The position numbers and the translations under genes were made by a program. 64,000 nucleotides of DNA, from NCBI RefSeq assembly GCF_020176695.1, contig NZ_JAIWIA010000034.1, forward strand, positions 80,344 through 144,343, in the 5' to 3' direction. Under the pieces are notes generated by a model. That model ran no database searches and was not told the origin of the DNA. It saw only the letters and a list, made by a program, of their open reading frames with translations. Positions 1-12,384 of this stretch are shown here, piece by piece. The DNA comes from Massilia sp. MS-15 (GTDB lineage Bacteria; Pseudomonadota; Gammaproteobacteria; Burkholderiales; Burkholderiaceae_D). Every line of letters starts with the position of its first letter. The first letter of the stretch is position 1.

Positions 1-23
1 CCGCGGTACAGGAGTATGCGCAT
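1..23 (-). CDS. Start of an unidentified gene (partial, cut by window edge)
   Basis: On the minus strand a purine-rich GGGGGAG lies just ahead of an ATG at position 23; the visible codons read M-R-I-L-L-Y-R and run off the left edge. The gene begins 25 bp after the liuD stop, so it is probably the next cistron of the liu/bio unit. An HMG-CoA lyase (liuE) would be expected somewhere in such an operon, but these seven residues do not resemble its usual start, so no product is assigned. Confidence 0.4.
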
Positions 24-48
24 GTCTCCCCCTTGTTGTCGGTTGCTG

Positions 49-2082
<2,034 letters not shown>

Positions 2083-2124
2083 GCGTTGGTCTTTCGCTTC
2101 TGGTTGTTCGAATGGTTTGCGTGA

Positions 2125-3171
2125 TCAGCAGCCGCAGGCCGCCTTCGGCGCAGCGTCGAGCGTGGCGGCGCGCGTCTTAAGGCCCAGCTTCTCGAGCAGC
2201 ACGCGGTCGTCGTCCGCCTCCGGGTTGCCGGTGGTGAGCAGCTTGTCGCCGTAGAAAATGGAATTGGCGCCGGCCATGAAGCACATCGCCTGCACCGCCT
2301 CGCCCAGTTCGCGGCGGCCGGCCGACAGGCGCACCCGCGCCTGCGGCATGGTGATGCGGGCCACCGCGATGGTGCGCACGAATTCGATCGGGTCGAGCTT
2401 CTCGATGCCGTGCAGCGGCGTGCCTTCCACCTGCACCAGGTGGTTCACCGGGACCGATTCCGGATACGGGTTCAGGTTGGCCAGCTGGGCGATCAGGCCG
2501 GCGCGCTGGGTGCGCGTCTCGCCCATGCCGACGATGCCGCCGCAGCAGACCTTCAGGCCGGCGCTGCGCACGCGGCCCAGGGTATCCAGGCGGTCCTGGT
2601 ATTCGCGGGTCGAGATCACGTTGTCGTAGAAATCGGGCGCGGTGTCGATGTTGTGGTTGTAGTAGTCCAGGCCCGCGTTCTTCAGCTGCTCGGCCTGGCC
2701 TTCTTCCAGCATGCCCAGGGTGGCGCAGGTTTCCATGCCCAGCGCCTTCACTTCGCGCACCATGGTTTCGACCTTCTCCATGTCGCGCTCCTTCGGGCTG
2801 CGCCAGGCCGCGCCCATGCAGAAGCGGGTGGCGCCGCTGGCTTTCGCCTGGCGCGCCGCGTCCAGCACGGTGTCCAGGTCGAGGATTTTTTTCGCTTCCA
2901 CGCCGGTGTCGTAGCGCGCGGCCTGCGGGCAGTAGCCGCAGTCCTCTTCGCAGCCGCCGGTCTTGATCGACAACAGGGTGGCCAGTTCGACGTCGCCGTC
3001 CGGGAAGCTGGCGCGGTGCGCTTCCTGGGCGCGGTGCATCAGTTCATTGAAAGGCAGCTCGAACAGGGCCAGCACATCGGCCAACGGCCAGGTGGCGTTG
3101 TCGGGCTGTTTGATGCTCACCGGGCGATGTAGTGCGATCGTGTTCTGGGCGGCGGTATTGGTGTGGGACAT
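2125..3171 (-). CDS. bioB: Biotin synthase
   Basis: Radical-SAM enzyme that inserts sulfur into dethiobiotin, the last step of biotin synthesis. The 348-residue protein has the cluster motif [12 protein letters not shown] with cysteines at 74, 78 and 81, followed by the conserved YYNHNIDT stretch. The N-terminus (about 25 residues before the conserved [14 protein letters not shown]) and the Cys-rich C-terminal tail (AACGC) are peripheral. It starts 12 bp after the bioD stop and ends 42 bp before liuD, so the apo-carboxylase and its cofactor enzyme are made from adjacent cistrons. Confidence 0.97.
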   Translation of the reverse strand: MSHTNTAAQNTIALHRPVSIKQPDNATWPLADVLALFELPFNELMHRAQEAHRASFPDGDVELATLLSIKTGGCEEDCGYCPQAARYDTGVEAKKILDLDTVLDAARQAKASGATRFCMGAAWRSPKERDMEKVETMVREVKALGMETCATLGMLEEGQAEQLKNAGLDYYNHNIDTAPDFYDNVISTREYQDRLDTLGRVRSAGLKVCCGGIVGMGETRTQRAGLIAQLANLNPYPESVPVNHLVQVEGTPLHGIEKLDPIEFVRTIAVARITMPQARVRLSAGRRELGEAVQAMCFMAGANSIFYGDKLLTTGNPEADDDRVLLEKLGLKTRAATLDAAPKAACGC

Positions 3172-3183
3172 CTCGGTTCTTCC

Positions 3184-4020
3184 TCAGGTCTGGACGCGCG
3201 GAGAATGCCAGCCCGGCAATCCCGCGAGGTCGATGTATTCTGCGGCGGCTTGCGCCGTCGGGTTTTCCAGGCGGGGCACATGGCCCAGCAGCGGCGCCGG
3301 AATGCGTTGTTCCAGCGCCTCGATGTTTTCGCGCGCGAAGCGCATGTCCGGATCGGCGGTATTCGCGACCCAGCCGGCCAGCACCAGGCCGCGCGCCACG
3401 ATGGCCTCGACGGTCAGCAGCGCGTGGCTGATGCAGCCCAGGCGCAGGCCCACCACCAGGATCACCGGCAGGTTCAGCTGCGCGGCCAGGTCGGCGCTGT
3501 CGAAGTCGTCGTTGAAAGGCACGCGAAAGCCCCCCACGCCCTCGACCACGACGGCATCCGAGGCCGCCTGGATCTCGGTGTAGGCGGCCAGGATCGGCAC
3601 CGGCTCGATGGTCACGCCCTCGAGCGCGGCGGCGATGTGGGGCGCGGCCGCTTCCTTCAGCATGAAGGGCGTGGTGATGCTGGAGGGCAGGTGCACGTTG
3701 CCGGCCGCGCGCAGCAGGTCGGCGTCCTCGTTGTGCAATTCGCCATCGACCAGCGCGGCGCCGGCCGCGACCGGCTTCATGCCGCAGGCGCGGCGGCCGC
3801 TGGCGGCCAGCTTGTGCAGGATCGCGGCCGAGACCAGGGTCTTGCCGATCTCGGTATCGGTGCCGGTGACAAAACAGCAGAAGCGCGTGGGCATGCCATC
3901 GGCCGCCAGCGCCTCCGGCTGCGGCGCCGTGGCCGCTGCGTCCGCGGGGCCGGTCGTGGCCGGAGCCGTCACGATCGGCGTCAGCGCGACCGGCTGGTCT
4001 GGTTCGTTCAGGTTGTTCAT
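3184..4020 (-). CDS. bioD: Dethiobiotin synthetase
   Basis: ATP-dependent ureido-ring closure of 7,8-diaminopelargonate (DAPA) to dethiobiotin. The P-loop GTDTEIGKT lies at residues 53-61, followed by GMKPVAAG and the [12 protein letters not shown] segment. The ATG at 4020 overlaps the bioF stop (ATGA), which suggests translational coupling. This start gives a 42-residue Ala/Pro/Thr-rich extension before the conserved core; an internal ATG at 3894 ([13 protein letters not shown]) would give a family-typical length. The overlap favours the upstream start, but the choice is open. Confidence 0.93.
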   Translation of the reverse strand: MNNLNEPDQPVALTPIVTAPATTGPADAAATAPQPEALAADGMPTRFCCFVTGTDTEIGKTLVSAAILHKLAASGRRACGMKPVAAGAALVDGELHNEDADLLRAAGNVHLPSSITTPFMLKEAAAPHIAAALEGVTIEPVPILAAYTEIQAASDAVVVEGVGGFRVPFNDDFDSADLAAQLNLPVILVVGLRLGCISHALLTVEAIVARGLVLAGWVANTADPDMRFARENIEALEQRIPAPLLGHVPRLENPTAQAAAEYIDLAGLPGWHSPRVQT

Positions 4021-5204
4021 GCGGTGGCCCTTTCCAGTTCGTTCAGCGCGCGCGCCAGCTGCGCGACCTCGTCGTGGGTATGCGCCGCGCACAGGGTCAC
4101 GCGCAGGCGCGCCGTGCCCGCCGCCACGGTAGGCGGACGGATCGCGGGCACCCACAGGCCCTGCTCGTACAGGCCGGCCGCCACGCGCAAGGCATCGTCG
4201 TTGCCGCCGATGATGAGCGGCTGGATCGCGGTGCCCGATGCCAGCAGCCGCCAGCGCCGCGGGCGCAGGGCGTCCTGCAGGTGCGCCACCAGCGCCGCCA
4301 GGTGGGCGCGGCGCTGCGCGCCTTCCGCACCGCCGATGATGTCGAGGCTGGCCTGCAGCGCATGCGCCAGCGCCGGCGGCGCGGCGGTGGTGTAGATGTA
4401 GGGGCGGGCGCGCTGCACCAGCAGTCCGATCACGCTGGCATGCGCGGCAACAAAAGCGCCGCCCACGCCGGCCGCCTTGCCGAGGGTGCCGATGTAGACC
4501 AGCTGCGGTGAATGCAGGCCGAAGTGCTCGAGGGCGCCGCGCCCGGTTGCGCCCAGCACGCCGAAGCCATGCGCGTCGTCCACCACCAGCCAGGCGCCGT
4601 GGCGCTCGCACAGGGCCAGCAGGGCCGGCAGCGGCGCCAGGTTGCCGTCCATGCTGAACACGCTGTCGGTGACGACGATTCTGGTGGCGGCGCTGCTGGC
4701 GGCCAGCTGCGCATCGAGCGCGTCCAGGTCGCCGTGCGGGTAGATGCTGACGCCGGCCCGTGCCAGGCGCGCGCCGTCGATCAGCGAGGCGTGGTTCAGC
4801 GCTTCCGAGAAGATCATCGCGTCGGCGTCCGCGCCGAGCGCGGTCAACACGGCCAGGTTGGCCATGTAGCCGGTGCACAGGTAGAGCGCGCGCGCCTGCT
4901 CGATGTAGGGCGCCATCCAGTCGCCGAAGCGCGCTTCCAGCAGCGCGTGCGCGCGGCTATGGCCGCTCACCAGGTGCGAGGCGCCGCTGCCGGCGCCATA
5001 GCGCGCGGCACCCTCGCGCAGTGCCTCGACCACCGCCGGATGGGCAGCCAGGCCCAGGTAGTCGTTGCTGCAGAAGGCCAGCAGCGGGCGGCCGTCCACC
5101 ACCTGGCGCGGCGCGCAGGGACTGTCGGCCACGCGCCGGCGCCGCGTGAGGCTGTGCGCGGCCAGGGTGTCGAGCTTGCGGTTGACGGCGTCGATCAGGT
5201 TCAT
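4017..5204 (-). CDS. bioF: 8-amino-7-oxononanoate synthase
   Basis: PLP enzyme that condenses pimeloyl-ACP/CoA with L-alanine to KAPA. The 395-residue protein shows [13 protein letters not shown] near 44-56, the DDAHGFG loop at 209-215 and the PLP-lysine region [12 protein letters not shown] with Lys at about 243. Its ATG at 5204 sits one base after the bioA stop and its own stop overlaps bioD, so bioA-bioF-bioD read as a tightly coupled block. Confidence 0.96.
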   Translation of the reverse strand: MNLIDAVNRKLDTLAAHSLTRRRRVADSPCAPRQVVDGRPLLAFCSNDYLGLAAHPAVVEALREGAARYGAGSGASHLVSGHSRAHALLEARFGDWMAPYIEQARALYLCTGYMANLAVLTALGADADAMIFSEALNHASLIDGARLARAGVSIYPHGDLDALDAQLAASSAATRIVVTDSVFSMDGNLAPLPALLALCERHGAWLVVDDAHGFGVLGATGRGALEHFGLHSPQLVYIGTLGKAAGVGGAFVAAHASVIGLLVQRARPYIYTTAAPPALAHALQASLDIIGGAEGAQRRAHLAALVAHLQDALRPRRWRLLASGTAIQPLIIGGNDDALRVAAGLYEQGLWVPAIRPPTVAAGTARLRVTLCAAHTHDEVAQLARALNELERATA

Positions 5205-5205
5205 C

Positions 5206-6549
5206 TCAGTGCGCGATCACGGTGTCGAACACCTTTTGCGTGCGCGCCGCCAGGCCGGCCACTTCTTCCTCGTCCAGCACATAGGGCGGCATCAGGTAGA
5301 CGGTGCGTCCGATCGGGCGCAGCAGCAGTTCGTGCTCCACCGCGGCCGTGAAGAAGCGCCGCGCGAAGCTGGAGGCGCGCGCGGCATCGGGCTCGACCGC
5401 ATCGAACGCGAAGATCATGCCGCGCTGGCGGAAGTGGCGGACGCGCTCATGCTCGGCCAGCGGCGCCAGCGCGATGGTCAGCTTCGTGGCCAGCTCGCGG
5501 TTGCGGTTCAAGACGTCGTCCTGCTCGAAGATGTCGAGCGTGGCCAGGGCCGCGCGGCAGGCCAGCGGATTGCCCGTGTACGAGTGCGAATGCAGGAAGC
5601 CGCGCGTGATGTCTTCGCTGTAGAACGCCTGGTAGACGGCGTCGCTGCTCAAGACCAGCGACAGTGGCAGGTAGCCGCCGCTGATGCCTTTCGACAGGCA
5701 CAGGAAGTCGGGCCAGATGGCCGCCTGCTCGCAGGCGAAGAAGGTGCCGGTGCGTCCGCAGCCGACCGCGATCTCGTCGGCGATCAGGTGCACGTGATGC
5801 TGGTCGCACAGTTCGCGCAGCAGTTCCAGGTAGAGCGGATCGTACATGGCCATGCCGGTGGCGCACTGCACCAGCGGCTCGACGATGATCGCCGCGATCC
5901 TGTCGCCGCGCTGCTCGAACAGGCTGCGCACGTCCCCGATCGCGCGGCGCGCCACGTCCTGGGCCGATTCGCCTTCCTGGGCATTGCGCGCGTCCGGCGC
6001 CGGCACCACGTGCGCGGCGCGCAGCAGCGGACCATAGGCGTCCTTGAACAGGGGCACGTCGGTGACCGACAGCGCGCCGATCGTCTCGCCGTGGTAGCTG
6101 CCCTGCAGGCAGACGAATTCCTGCTTGGCCGAATAGCCGCCGTTGCGCCAGAAGTGAAAGCTCATCTTCATCGCGATCTCGACCGCCGAGGCGCCGTCCG
6201 AGGCGTAGAAGGCGTGGCCGAGATTGTAGCCGGTGAGGGCGGCCAGCTTTTCCGACAATGCGATCACCGGCTCGTGGGTGAAGCCGGCCAGCATCGCGTG
6301 CTCCAGCCTGTCCAGCTGGTCCTTCAGGGCCGCGTTGATGCGCGGGTTGGCGTGGCCGAACAGGTTCACCCACCAGGAGCTGATGCCGTCCAGGTAGCGC
6401 CGGCCTTCATGGTCGTATAGCCACGGGCCCTTGCCATGGCTGACCGCGATCAGCGGCACCTCTTCGTGGTGCTGCATCTGGGTGCACGGGTGCCACACGC
6501 TGCGCAGGCTGCGTGCGATCCAGTCGGAAGAGCTCTGCGGCTTGTGCAT
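5206..6549 (-). CDS. bioA: Adenosylmethionine-8-amino-7-oxononanoate aminotransferase
   Basis: Class-III PLP aminotransferase that converts KAPA to DAPA with SAM as amino donor. In 447 residues: the N-terminal WHPCTQM and [13 protein letters not shown] segments typical of Bio[18 protein letters not shown] around 256-272 and the PLP lysine in [12 protein letters not shown] at about 287. It begins 9 bp after the liuC stop, the junction where the leucine-catabolic genes switch to biotin genes without a visible terminator or promoter gap. Confidence 0.96.
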   Translation of the reverse strand: MHKPQSSSDWIARSLRSVWHPCTQMQHHEEVPLIAVSHGKGPWLYDHEGRRYLDGISSWWVNLFGHANPRINAALKDQLDRLEHAMLAGFTHEPVIALSEKLAALTGYNLGHAFYASDGASAVEIAMKMSFHFWRNGGYSAKQEFVCLQGSYHGETIGALSVTDVPLFKDAYGPLLRAAHVVPAPDARNAQEGESAQDVARRAIGDVRSLFEQRGDRIAAIIVEPLVQCATGMAMYDPLYLELLRELCDQHHVHLIADEIAVGCGRTGTFFACEQAAIWPDFLCLSKGISGGYLPLSLVLSSDAVYQAFYSEDITRGFLHSHSYTGNPLACRAALATLDIFEQDDVLNRNRELATKLTIALAPLAEHERVRHFRQRGMIFAFDAVEPDAARASSFARRFFTAAVEHELLLRPIGRTVYLMPPYVLDEEEVAGLAARTQKVFDTVIAH

Positions 6550-6558
6550 GGTACGGTC

Positions 6559-7350
6559 CTAGTTCAGCCAGCCCGGCTTGCGCTTCTCGAGGAAGGAAGC
6601 GACGCCTTCGCGGCCCTCCAGCGAGGCGCGGATTTCCGCGATGCGGCCGGCGGTGTCAAGCAGCAGCGCGTCGTCCACCGGCTGGCCCACGACCTCGCGC
6701 ACCAGCTTTTTCGCCTCGCGCACGGCGTTCGGGCTGTTGCCCACCAGGGCCTTGACGATGCCGGCCACGGTGGCGTCCAGCGCTTCCGGCGCCACGACTT
6801 CGTGGGCGAAGCCGATGCGGCGCGCCTCGATCGCGTCGAAGCGCTCGGCCGTGAGGAAGTAGCGGCGCGACGCCTGCTCGCCCATCGCCTTGATGACGTA
6901 GGGAGAGATCGTGGCCGGGATCAGGCCCAGCTTCACTTCGGACAGGCAGAAGTGCGCCAGCTCGCTGGCGACCACGATGTCGCAGGCCGCCACCAGGCCC
7001 ATGCCGCCGGCGTAGCAGTCGCCCTGCACCTTGGCCACGACCGGCTTCGGGCACAGGTAGATGGTGCGCAGCATGTCGGCCAGGCGCGCGGCGTCCTGCT
7101 GGTTCTCGCTGTGCGAATAGCCGGCCATCTTCTTCATCCAGTTCAGGTCGGCCCCGGCGCAGAAGGCCGGGCCGTTCGCGGCCAGCACGATGGCGCGCAC
7201 GGTCTCCATGCGGCCGAGTTCTTCGAACGCCAGGGCCAGTTCGGCGATGGCATGCTCGTTGAAGGCATTGCGCAGGTCCGGACGGTTCAGGGTGACGGCG
7301 GCCACCTTGTCGTCGATGGAGACGGTGAGGGTCTGGTATTCCATTGTCAA
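6559..7350 (-). CDS. liuC: Methylglutaconyl-CoA hydratase (enoyl-CoA hydratase family)
   Basis: Crotonase-fold enzyme of 263 residues, expected to hydrate 3-methylglutaconyl-CoA to HMG-CoA directly after MCC. Visible crotonase marks are NRPDLRNAFN, the oxyanion-hole segment GPAFCAGADLNWM and the second glycine-rich stretch GDCYAGGMGLVAACD. Sequence alone only supports the hydratase/isomerase superfamily. The specific role rests on its place between liuB (19 bp gap) and liuD in the same unit. Confidence 0.87.
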   Translation of the reverse strand: MTMEYQTLTVSIDDKVAAVTLNRPDLRNAFNEHAIAELALAFEELGRMETVRAIVLAANGPAFCAGADLNWMKKMAGYSHSENQQDAARLADMLRTIYLCPKPVVAKVQGDCYAGGMGLVAACDIVVASELAHFCLSEVKLGLIPATISPYVIKAMGEQASRRYFLTAERFDAIEARRIGFAHEVVAPEALDATVAGIVKALVGNSPNAVREAKKLVREVVGQPVDDALLLDTAGRIAEIRASLEGREGVASFLEKRKPGWLN

Positions 7351-7369
7351 GTATCCTTTACATCCGCGC

Positions 7370-8992
7370 TTACATGCGGAATACGCCGAACTTCGTTTCT
7401 TCGATCGGCGCGTTCAGCGCGCTTGATAAACCCAGGCCCAGCACGGTGCGGGTATCGGCCGGGTCGATCACGCCGTCGTCCCACAGGCGCGCGCTGGCGT
7501 AATACGGGTGGCCCTGGTGCTCGTACTGTTCCTTGATCGGCTGCTTGAAGGCGGCTTCTTCCTCGGGCGACCACTGGCCGCCGCGCGCTTCGATGCCGTC
7601 GCGCTTGACGGTCGCCAGCACCGAGGCGGCCTGGTCGCCGCCCATCACGGAAATGCGCGCGTTCGGCCACATCCACAGGAAGCGCGGCGAGAAGGCGCGG
7701 CCGCACATGCCGTAGTTGCCGGCGCCGAAAGAGCCGCCGATGATCACGGTGAACTTCGGCACCGAGGCGGTGGCGACTGCCGTCACCATCTTGGCGCCGT
7801 TGCGGGCGATGCCTTCGTTCTCGTACTTGCGCCCGACCATGAAGCCGGTGATGTTCTGCAGGAACACCAGCGGGATCTTGCGCTGGCAGCACAGTTCGAT
7901 GAAGTGGGCGCCCTTCAGCGCCGACTCCGAGAACAGGATGCCGTTGTTGGCGATGATGCCGACCTTCATGCCGTAGATGTGGGCGAAGCCGCACACCAGG
8001 GTCGTGCCGTATCTCGCCTTGAACTCGTCGAACTCGCTGCCATCGACCACGCGCGCGATCACTTCGCGCACGTCGAAGGGTTTGCGGGTGTCGACCGGGA
8101 TCACGCCGTACAGTTCTTCCGGTGCGTACTTCGGCTCGACCGGGCCACGAGAGGCGCTTTCGCGCAGCGCGCCCTGCACCGGTTTCACGCGGTTCAGGTT
8201 CGAGACGATGGTGCGCGCCAGCGACAGCGCATGCAGGTCGTCCTTGGCCAGGTGGTCGGCCACGCCCGACAGGCGGGTGTGGACGTCGCCGCCGCCCAGG
8301 TCCTCGGCGGTGACGACTTCGCCGGTGGCTGCCTTCACCAGGGGCGGGCCGCCCAGGAAGATGGTGCCCTGTTCCTTGACGATGATCGATTCGTCGCTCA
8401 TGGCGGGCACGTAGGCGCCGCCGGCGGTGCAGGAACCCATCACCACCGCGATCTGCGGGATGCCTTTTGCCGAAAGATTCGCCTGGTTATAGAAGATGCG
8501 TCCGAAGTGGTCGCGGTCGGGGAACACGTCGTCCTGGTTCGGCAGGTTGGCGCCGCCCGAATCGACCAGATAGATGCAGGGCAGGTGGTTCTGCTCGGCG
8601 ATCTCCTGGGCGCGCAGGTGCTTCTTCACCGTCATCGGGTAGTAGGTGCCGCCCTTGACGGTGGCGTCGTTACAGACGATCACGCACTCCTGACCGCTCA
8701 CCCTGCCGATGCCGGTGATGATGCCGGCGCTCGGCGCCGCGCCCTCGTACATCTCGTAGGCGGCCAGTTGGGAGAACTCGAGGAAGGGCGTGCCCGGATC
8801 GAGCAGCATTTGCACGCGGTCGCGCGGCAGCAGCTTGCCGCGCGCGACGTGCTTGCTGGACGCGGCTTCGCCGCCGCCTTGCGCCATCTGCGCCACCTTG
8901 GCGCGCAGGTCGTCCACGATCAGCTGCATGGCCGCCGCGTTTGCCTTGAAATCCTCGCCGCGCGGGTTGAGTTTGCTCTCGATCTGGGGCAT
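7370..8992 (-). CDS. liuB: Methylcrotonyl-CoA carboxylase, carboxyltransferase beta subunit
   Basis: Transfers CO2 from carboxybiotin to 3-methylcrotonyl-CoA. The 540-residue protein has the two-lobed crotonase-like carboxyltransferase architecture, with [18 protein letters not shown] near the N-terminus, [14 protein letters not shown] in the first lobe and [13 protein letters not shown] plus [13 protein letters not shown] in the second. All are typical of MCC beta chains rather than AccD. It is the first gene of the liu/bio unit; the presumed promoter/operator lies about 190 bp upstream inside the UPF0225 gene. Confidence 0.93.
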   Translation of the reverse strand: MPQIESKLNPRGEDFKANAAAMQLIVDDLRAKVAQMAQGGGEAASSKHVARGKLLPRDRVQMLLDPGTPFLEFSQLAAYEMYEGAAPSAGIITGIGRVSGQECVIVCNDATVKGGTYYPMTVKKHLRAQEIAEQNHLPCIYLVDSGGANLPNQDDVFPDRDHFGRIFYNQANLSAKGIPQIAVVMGSCTAGGAYVPAMSDESIIVKEQGTIFLGGPPLVKAATGEVVTAEDLGGGDVHTRLSGVADHLAKDDLHALSLARTIVSNLNRVKPVQGALRESASRGPVEPKYAPEELYGVIPVDTRKPFDVREVIARVVDGSEFDEFKARYGTTLVCGFAHIYGMKVGIIANNGILFSESALKGAHFIELCCQRKIPLVFLQNITGFMVGRKYENEGIARNGAKMVTAVATASVPKFTVIIGGSFGAGNYGMCGRAFSPRFLWMWPNARISVMGGDQAASVLATVKRDGIEARGGQWSPEEEAAFKQPIKEQYEHQGHPYYASARLWDDGVIDPADTRTVLGLGLSSALNAPIEETKFGVFRM

Positions 8993-9022
8993 TGCCGTCC
9001 TCTATGGTCTCTTGACTTTTGT

Positions 9023-9463
9023 TTATTCCGGGAAACTTCCGTCCACGTAGTACCAGCGCGGCGCCCCGGTGGCCGGGTCGGGCTCGCGCCGGAAGCGGCT
9101 CACTTCGTGCAGCCGGTGCGCACGTCCGCCCAGCTTGAATCGGGCGACGAATTCGACGGTATCGCTATCTGGATCATCCGGCAAATCTACTTTACGTTGA
9201 CGTAAACGTAAAGCAGATTTTACCTCAAGTCCGAGCCAGCGGATCGGCTCTTTTTCATCGAGGATGGGCTCGGCCGGGCGGGTGCTGGGGTGCCAGGTAG
9301 CCAGCAGGTAGGCGCCGTTCTTCTGCGTATAGGCCGTGTAGCGCGAGCGCATCAGCGCCTCGGCCGTGGGCGGCAGGGCGCTGCCTGCGATAAAGGGGCC
9401 GCAGCAGGCGGCCAGCGACGGGCCGCCGCAGGGGCAGGCGTCGGGGGTGGTCATTTTGGACAT
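9023..9463 (-). CDS. UPF0225 (YchJ-like) SEC-C motif protein
   Basis: Small protein of about 146 residues with the N-terminal zinc-binding SEC-C-like pattern CPCGGPSLAACCGPFIAG, followed by the YchJ core (LMRSRYTAYTQKNGAYLLATWHPSTRP). No enzymatic role is established for the family. In-frame ATGs occur at 9481, 9463 and 9454; 9463 is a middle choice because no clear Shine-Dalgarno decides it. The codons for LRLRQRKV carry the 38-bp palindrome described separately, so this coding region also appears to hold the control site of the operon downstream. Confidence 0.85.
   Translation of the reverse strand: MSKMTTPDACPCGGPSLAACCGPFIAGSALPPTAEALMRSRYTAYTQKNGAYLLATWHPSTRPAEPILDEKEPIRWLGLEVKSALRLRQRKVDLPDDPDSDTVEFVARFKLGGRAHRLHEVSRFRREPDPATGAPRWYYVDGSFPE
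9183..9220 (-). promoter_or_regulatory. Putative LiuR operator and intragenic promoter for the liu/bio operon
   Basis: A 38-bp palindrome with 19-bp arms: left arm AAATCTACTTTACGTTGAC, and a right arm whose complement differs at only two places. Its core aligns with the sites before liuA and between liuR and the metallohydrolase gene. Read on the minus strand, TTTACG (9212-9207), a 17-bp spacer and TAGATT (9189-9184) resemble a sigma70 promoter lying within the palindrome. It would give liuB a leader of about 185 nt. The sequence pattern is direct; LiuR binding is inferred. Confidence 0.7.
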
Positions 9464-9522
9464 GCCGGCATTATCCGCCATTTCGGCGGACGGATAATGC
9501 GTAGCGGGTAAGCTGCGCGGAT

Positions 9523-10758
9523 TCAGGTGCGCAGCGTCAGGCCGTCCAGGCTGAAGGGCGGCGCTTCACCGCGCATGGCACCGGCCAGCAGGCTCGCGCT
9601 GCCGCAGGCGAAGGTGAAGCCGAGCGGCCCGTGGCCCACGTTCAGCCACAGGTTGCGGTAGGGCGTGGCGCCGATGATCGGGGCGCTGCTCGGGGTGGCC
9701 GGGCGCAGGCCGGCCCACACCGAGACCTGCGAATAGTCGGCCGCGCGCGGCATGGTTTCCCTCACCTGGCGCGTCAGGCCGTCGACCCGCTTTGCGTCGT
9801 GGCGCAGGTCTTCTCCCACCATGTCGACCATGGCCGCCACCCGCAGCTTGTCGCCAATGCGCGCGTACAGCACCTTGCGCTCGAAGTCGGTGACGCTGAT
9901 CTCGGGCGCCACGTCGTCGGCGCGGATCGGCGCGGTCAGGCTGTAGCCCTTGAGCGGATACAGCGGCAGCCTGATGCCGACGCTGTCGGACAGGCTGCGG
10001 CTCTGGATGCCGGCGGCCAGCACGTAGCTGTCGGCCTGGAGCAGGCCCGTATCGAGCTCGACACCGGTGATGCCGCGCTTGTCCGCCAGCAGGCGGCGTG
10101 CCTCGCCCTGCACGAAGCCCTGGAAGTTCGGGTGCTCGCGCAGGCGCGCGGCCAGCGCCAGGCAGAAGGCGTGACAGTCGGCCACTGCCTCGCCGCTGTT
10201 GTAGATGCCGCCGGCCAGCAGGGGCTCGGCCGCGGCCAGGGCCGGCTCGCGCGCGGCGCATTCGGCGGCCGACCAGATCTCGCCGGCGCCGGCCTTGCCG
10301 GCCGCCTTCTGGAACAGGTCGCGCGAGCGGTACACCACCAGCTTGCCGGCATCGCGCCAGTCGAAGTCCTCGAGCGGCACCGTCACTTCGAGCTGCTTCA
10401 TGGCCTGGCGCGACAGTTCGCCCAGCTCCAGCAGCTTGGCCGTGGTCTTGCGGTTGACATCGGCGCGGCAGTGCGCGAGAAAACTGAGGAGCCAGCGGTA
10501 CTGGCGCAGGTCGGCCTCGGGACGGAAATGCAGCGGCCCGGTTTCCTGGAACATCCATTGCAGGGCCTTCAGGGGCACGCCCTGGTCGGCCAGCGGCGAT
10601 ACGTAGCGGTAGCTGAGCTGTCCGCCATTGCCATAGCTCGCCCCGCTACCGACTTGCGCGGCGCGTTCGAGGACGGTGACGCGGTAGCCGGCCTGCGCCA
10701 GCCACCAGGCGGAGGTCAGGCCGACCACGCCGCCACCGATGACGATGATTTGCTGCAT
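9523..10758 (-). CDS. dadA: D-amino acid dehydrogenase (DadA-type FAD oxidoreductase)
   Basis: FAD-dependent oxidase/dehydrogenase of 411 residues, expected to deaminate D-alanine and other D-amino acids to 2-oxo acids and feed electrons to the respiratory chain. It begins with the dinucleotide-binding motif VIGGGVVGLTSAWWLAQAGY and an acidic end to the second strand (VLE). The C-terminus has the DadA-like GLRPATPSSAPIIGATPYRNLWLNVGHG in conserved form. Nearby wall-recycling genes, including a D-Ala-D-Ala dipeptidase, would supply D-alanine, which supports the substrate assignment. Other DAO-family substrates remain possible. Confidence 0.85.
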   Translation of the reverse strand: MQQIIVIGGGVVGLTSAWWLAQAGYRVTVLERAAQVGSGASYGNGGQLSYRYVSPLADQGVPLKALQWMFQETGPLHFRPEADLRQYRWLLSFLAHCRADVNRKTTAKLLELGELSRQAMKQLEVTVPLEDFDWRDAGKLVVYRSRDLFQKAAGKAGAGEIWSAAECAAREPALAAAEPLLAGGIYNSGEAVADCHAFCLALAARLREHPNFQGFVQGEARRLLADKRGITGVELDTGLLQADSYVLAAGIQSRSLSDSVGIRLPLYPLKGYSLTAPIRADDVAPEISVTDFERKVLYARIGDKLRVAAMVDMVGEDLRHDAKRVDGLTRQVRETMPRAADYSQVSVWAGLRPATPSSAPIIGATPYRNLWLNVGHGPLGFTFACGSASLLAGAMRGEAPPFSLDGLTLRT

Positions 10759-10878
10759 TCTAAACTCTTCTTCTTGTAGGATGGATGGAGCTTAGGCGCA
10801 GGCCCGCATGGGGGCCAATGAAAGTCGCGCCGCACGCCATAACCGAGGTATATGCGCAGGTATAGGTGTCCGTTGGCT

Positions 10879-12267
10879 TCATGTTGCCGGGCGTTGGCCG
10901 ACAATGGCGTGGCGGTACAGCGCCGTGAGGATGCGCTCCTCGTAGCGCGCCAGGGCCGAATAGCGTCCCTTCTGCTGTGCCGGGTCGGCCGCGCTGCCGC
11001 CGGCCAGCACGATCATGCCGTCGCCGCGCGCGAGGTCGGTTGCGAACACGGAACGCAGGCCATAGGCGTCGCCCAGGTGGCCCACCGCTTCGAATCCTCC
11101 GCCGTCCACCAGCGCCATGCCCGGACGGTCCGGGAACTGGGCGTTGCCCAGGCCCCAGGCATTGAAGAAGCCGCCCAGCGAGTCGCCATTGGCGCCGCCG
11201 GTGCCGCCGGCATCCAGGCTCCAGTGGCGCGCAAACATGTGTTCCAGCGTCGCGCGCCCGAACAGGCGGGTGCCCGCGTGGACGCCGCCGTTGATCAGCA
11301 TGCGCATGATGACGCCCAGGTCGCGCGCCGAGATGCGCAGGCCGCCGGTCGGGCTGAAGGGCGTGGCGTTGGTGCCGGGGACGTAGCGTTCCAGGCCGGC
11401 CGGCGCGACGGGCGGCCGGGTATGGTAGTCGTCGACCTGGGCGACCCAGGGACCGGCGGCGTTCCAGACCTCGGTGTCGGTGCTGCGCTTGCGGTACAGG
11501 GTGGCCAGCCGCGCCAGCGCCGCCGGCGGCAGTGCCGCGGGCAGGTAGCCGGCCGCCAGGCCGAGCGGCAGCAGCAGCAGGCGCTGCATCAGGAGGTCGA
11601 AGCGTTCGCCGCCGGCGCGCTCCATCAAGGTGCCGATCACGCCCCAGCCGAGATTACAGTAGGTGAAATAGGCGCCCGGCGCGGCGCGCGGCGACCACAT
11701 CGCGCCATTGCCGTACAGCGGAGCGCCCGGCACCAGCACGTCGCGCAGCGCCGTCTCCAGCGGCCAGGAGTAGCCACCCTCGTCGCGCAGCGAGGAGGTA
11801 TGGGTGAGCAGGCTGCGCAGCGTGATGGCATGGTCCGGGAAGTGCGGGTTGCGCAGGGTGAAGCCGAGGTAGTCCGAGACGTCGGCGTCGAGCGCCAGCC
11901 GGCCCGCTTCCACCAGGCGCATCAGGCCCAGCGTGGTGACCATCTTCGATACCGAGGCGATGCGGAACAGGGTGTCCGGCGTGGCCGGCTGGTCGGGCAG
12001 GGCGCCATTGCCGATCCAGCGCCGTCCGAAGGCCTGTTCATAGACCGGCTGGCCGCCGCGCACGGCCAGCACCGACAGGCTGGCCAGCTGCATGGACGGA
12101 TCGTCCACGATGGCGGCCAGTTCGGCATCGAGCGCCCCGTACGTGCCGCGGCCCGGACCGGTCGAGGCCGCGGCGGAGGAAGCTGCGCAAGAGTGGGCAG
12201 CCGCGAACAGTGGCTGGACCGTGCCCAGCAGGGCCATGCCCAGCAGGCTGCGCCTGCGCTCGTTCAT
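10879..12267 (-). CDS. Serine hydrolase, beta-lactamase (class C/EstB) family, exported
   Basis: Penicillin-binding-like fold with S-V-S-K at about 105-108 (catalytic Ser and Lys) and a YCN motif in FTYCNLGWGVIG. The N-terminus MNERRRSLLGMALLG is an export signal with a twin-arginine flavour. The ATG at 12267 has GAGGAGA just upstream; a longer open frame to 12378 lacks such a signal. The substrate is unknown: esterase, D-aminopeptidase or beta-lactamase-like activity are all possible. It is divergent from the GntR gene, so the 138-bp gap between them may control both. Confidence 0.82.
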   Translation of the reverse strand: MNERRRSLLGMALLGTVQPLFAAAHSCAASSAAASTGPGRGTYGALDAELAAIVDDPSMQLASLSVLAVRGGQPVYEQAFGRRWIGNGALPDQPATPDTLFRIASVSKMVTTLGLMRLVEAGRLALDADVSDYLGFTLRNPHFPDHAITLRSLLTHTSSLRDEGGYSWPLETALRDVLVPGAPLYGNGAMWSPRAAPGAYFTYCNLGWGVIGTLMERAGGERFDLLMQRLLLLPLGLAAGYLPAALPPAALARLATLYRKRSTDTEVWNAAGPWVAQVDDYHTRPPVAPAGLERYVPGTNATPFSPTGGLRISARDLGVIMRMLINGGVHAGTRLFGRATLEHMFARHWSLDAGGTGGANGDSLGGFFNAWGLGNAQFPDRPGMALVDGGGFEAVGHLGDAYGLRSVFATDLARGDGMIVLAGGSAADPAQQKGRYSALARYEERILTALYRHAIVGQRPAT

Positions 12268-12384
12268 CGCGGTCTCCTCGTCGCCCGGTGGCTGGTGATA
12301 GGTAAAAATAGGTCGCACCCGGACCAGCATACGGAGTGAGCGGAAGGCTTGCCAAATGAATAGCGGTGCTCGTGGCATAACCCA

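Noticed and set aside
10879..12267. Clinical-type beta-lactamase
   Set aside because: The fold and S-x-x-K motif are shared by esterases and peptidases; no feature specific for AmpC was seen.
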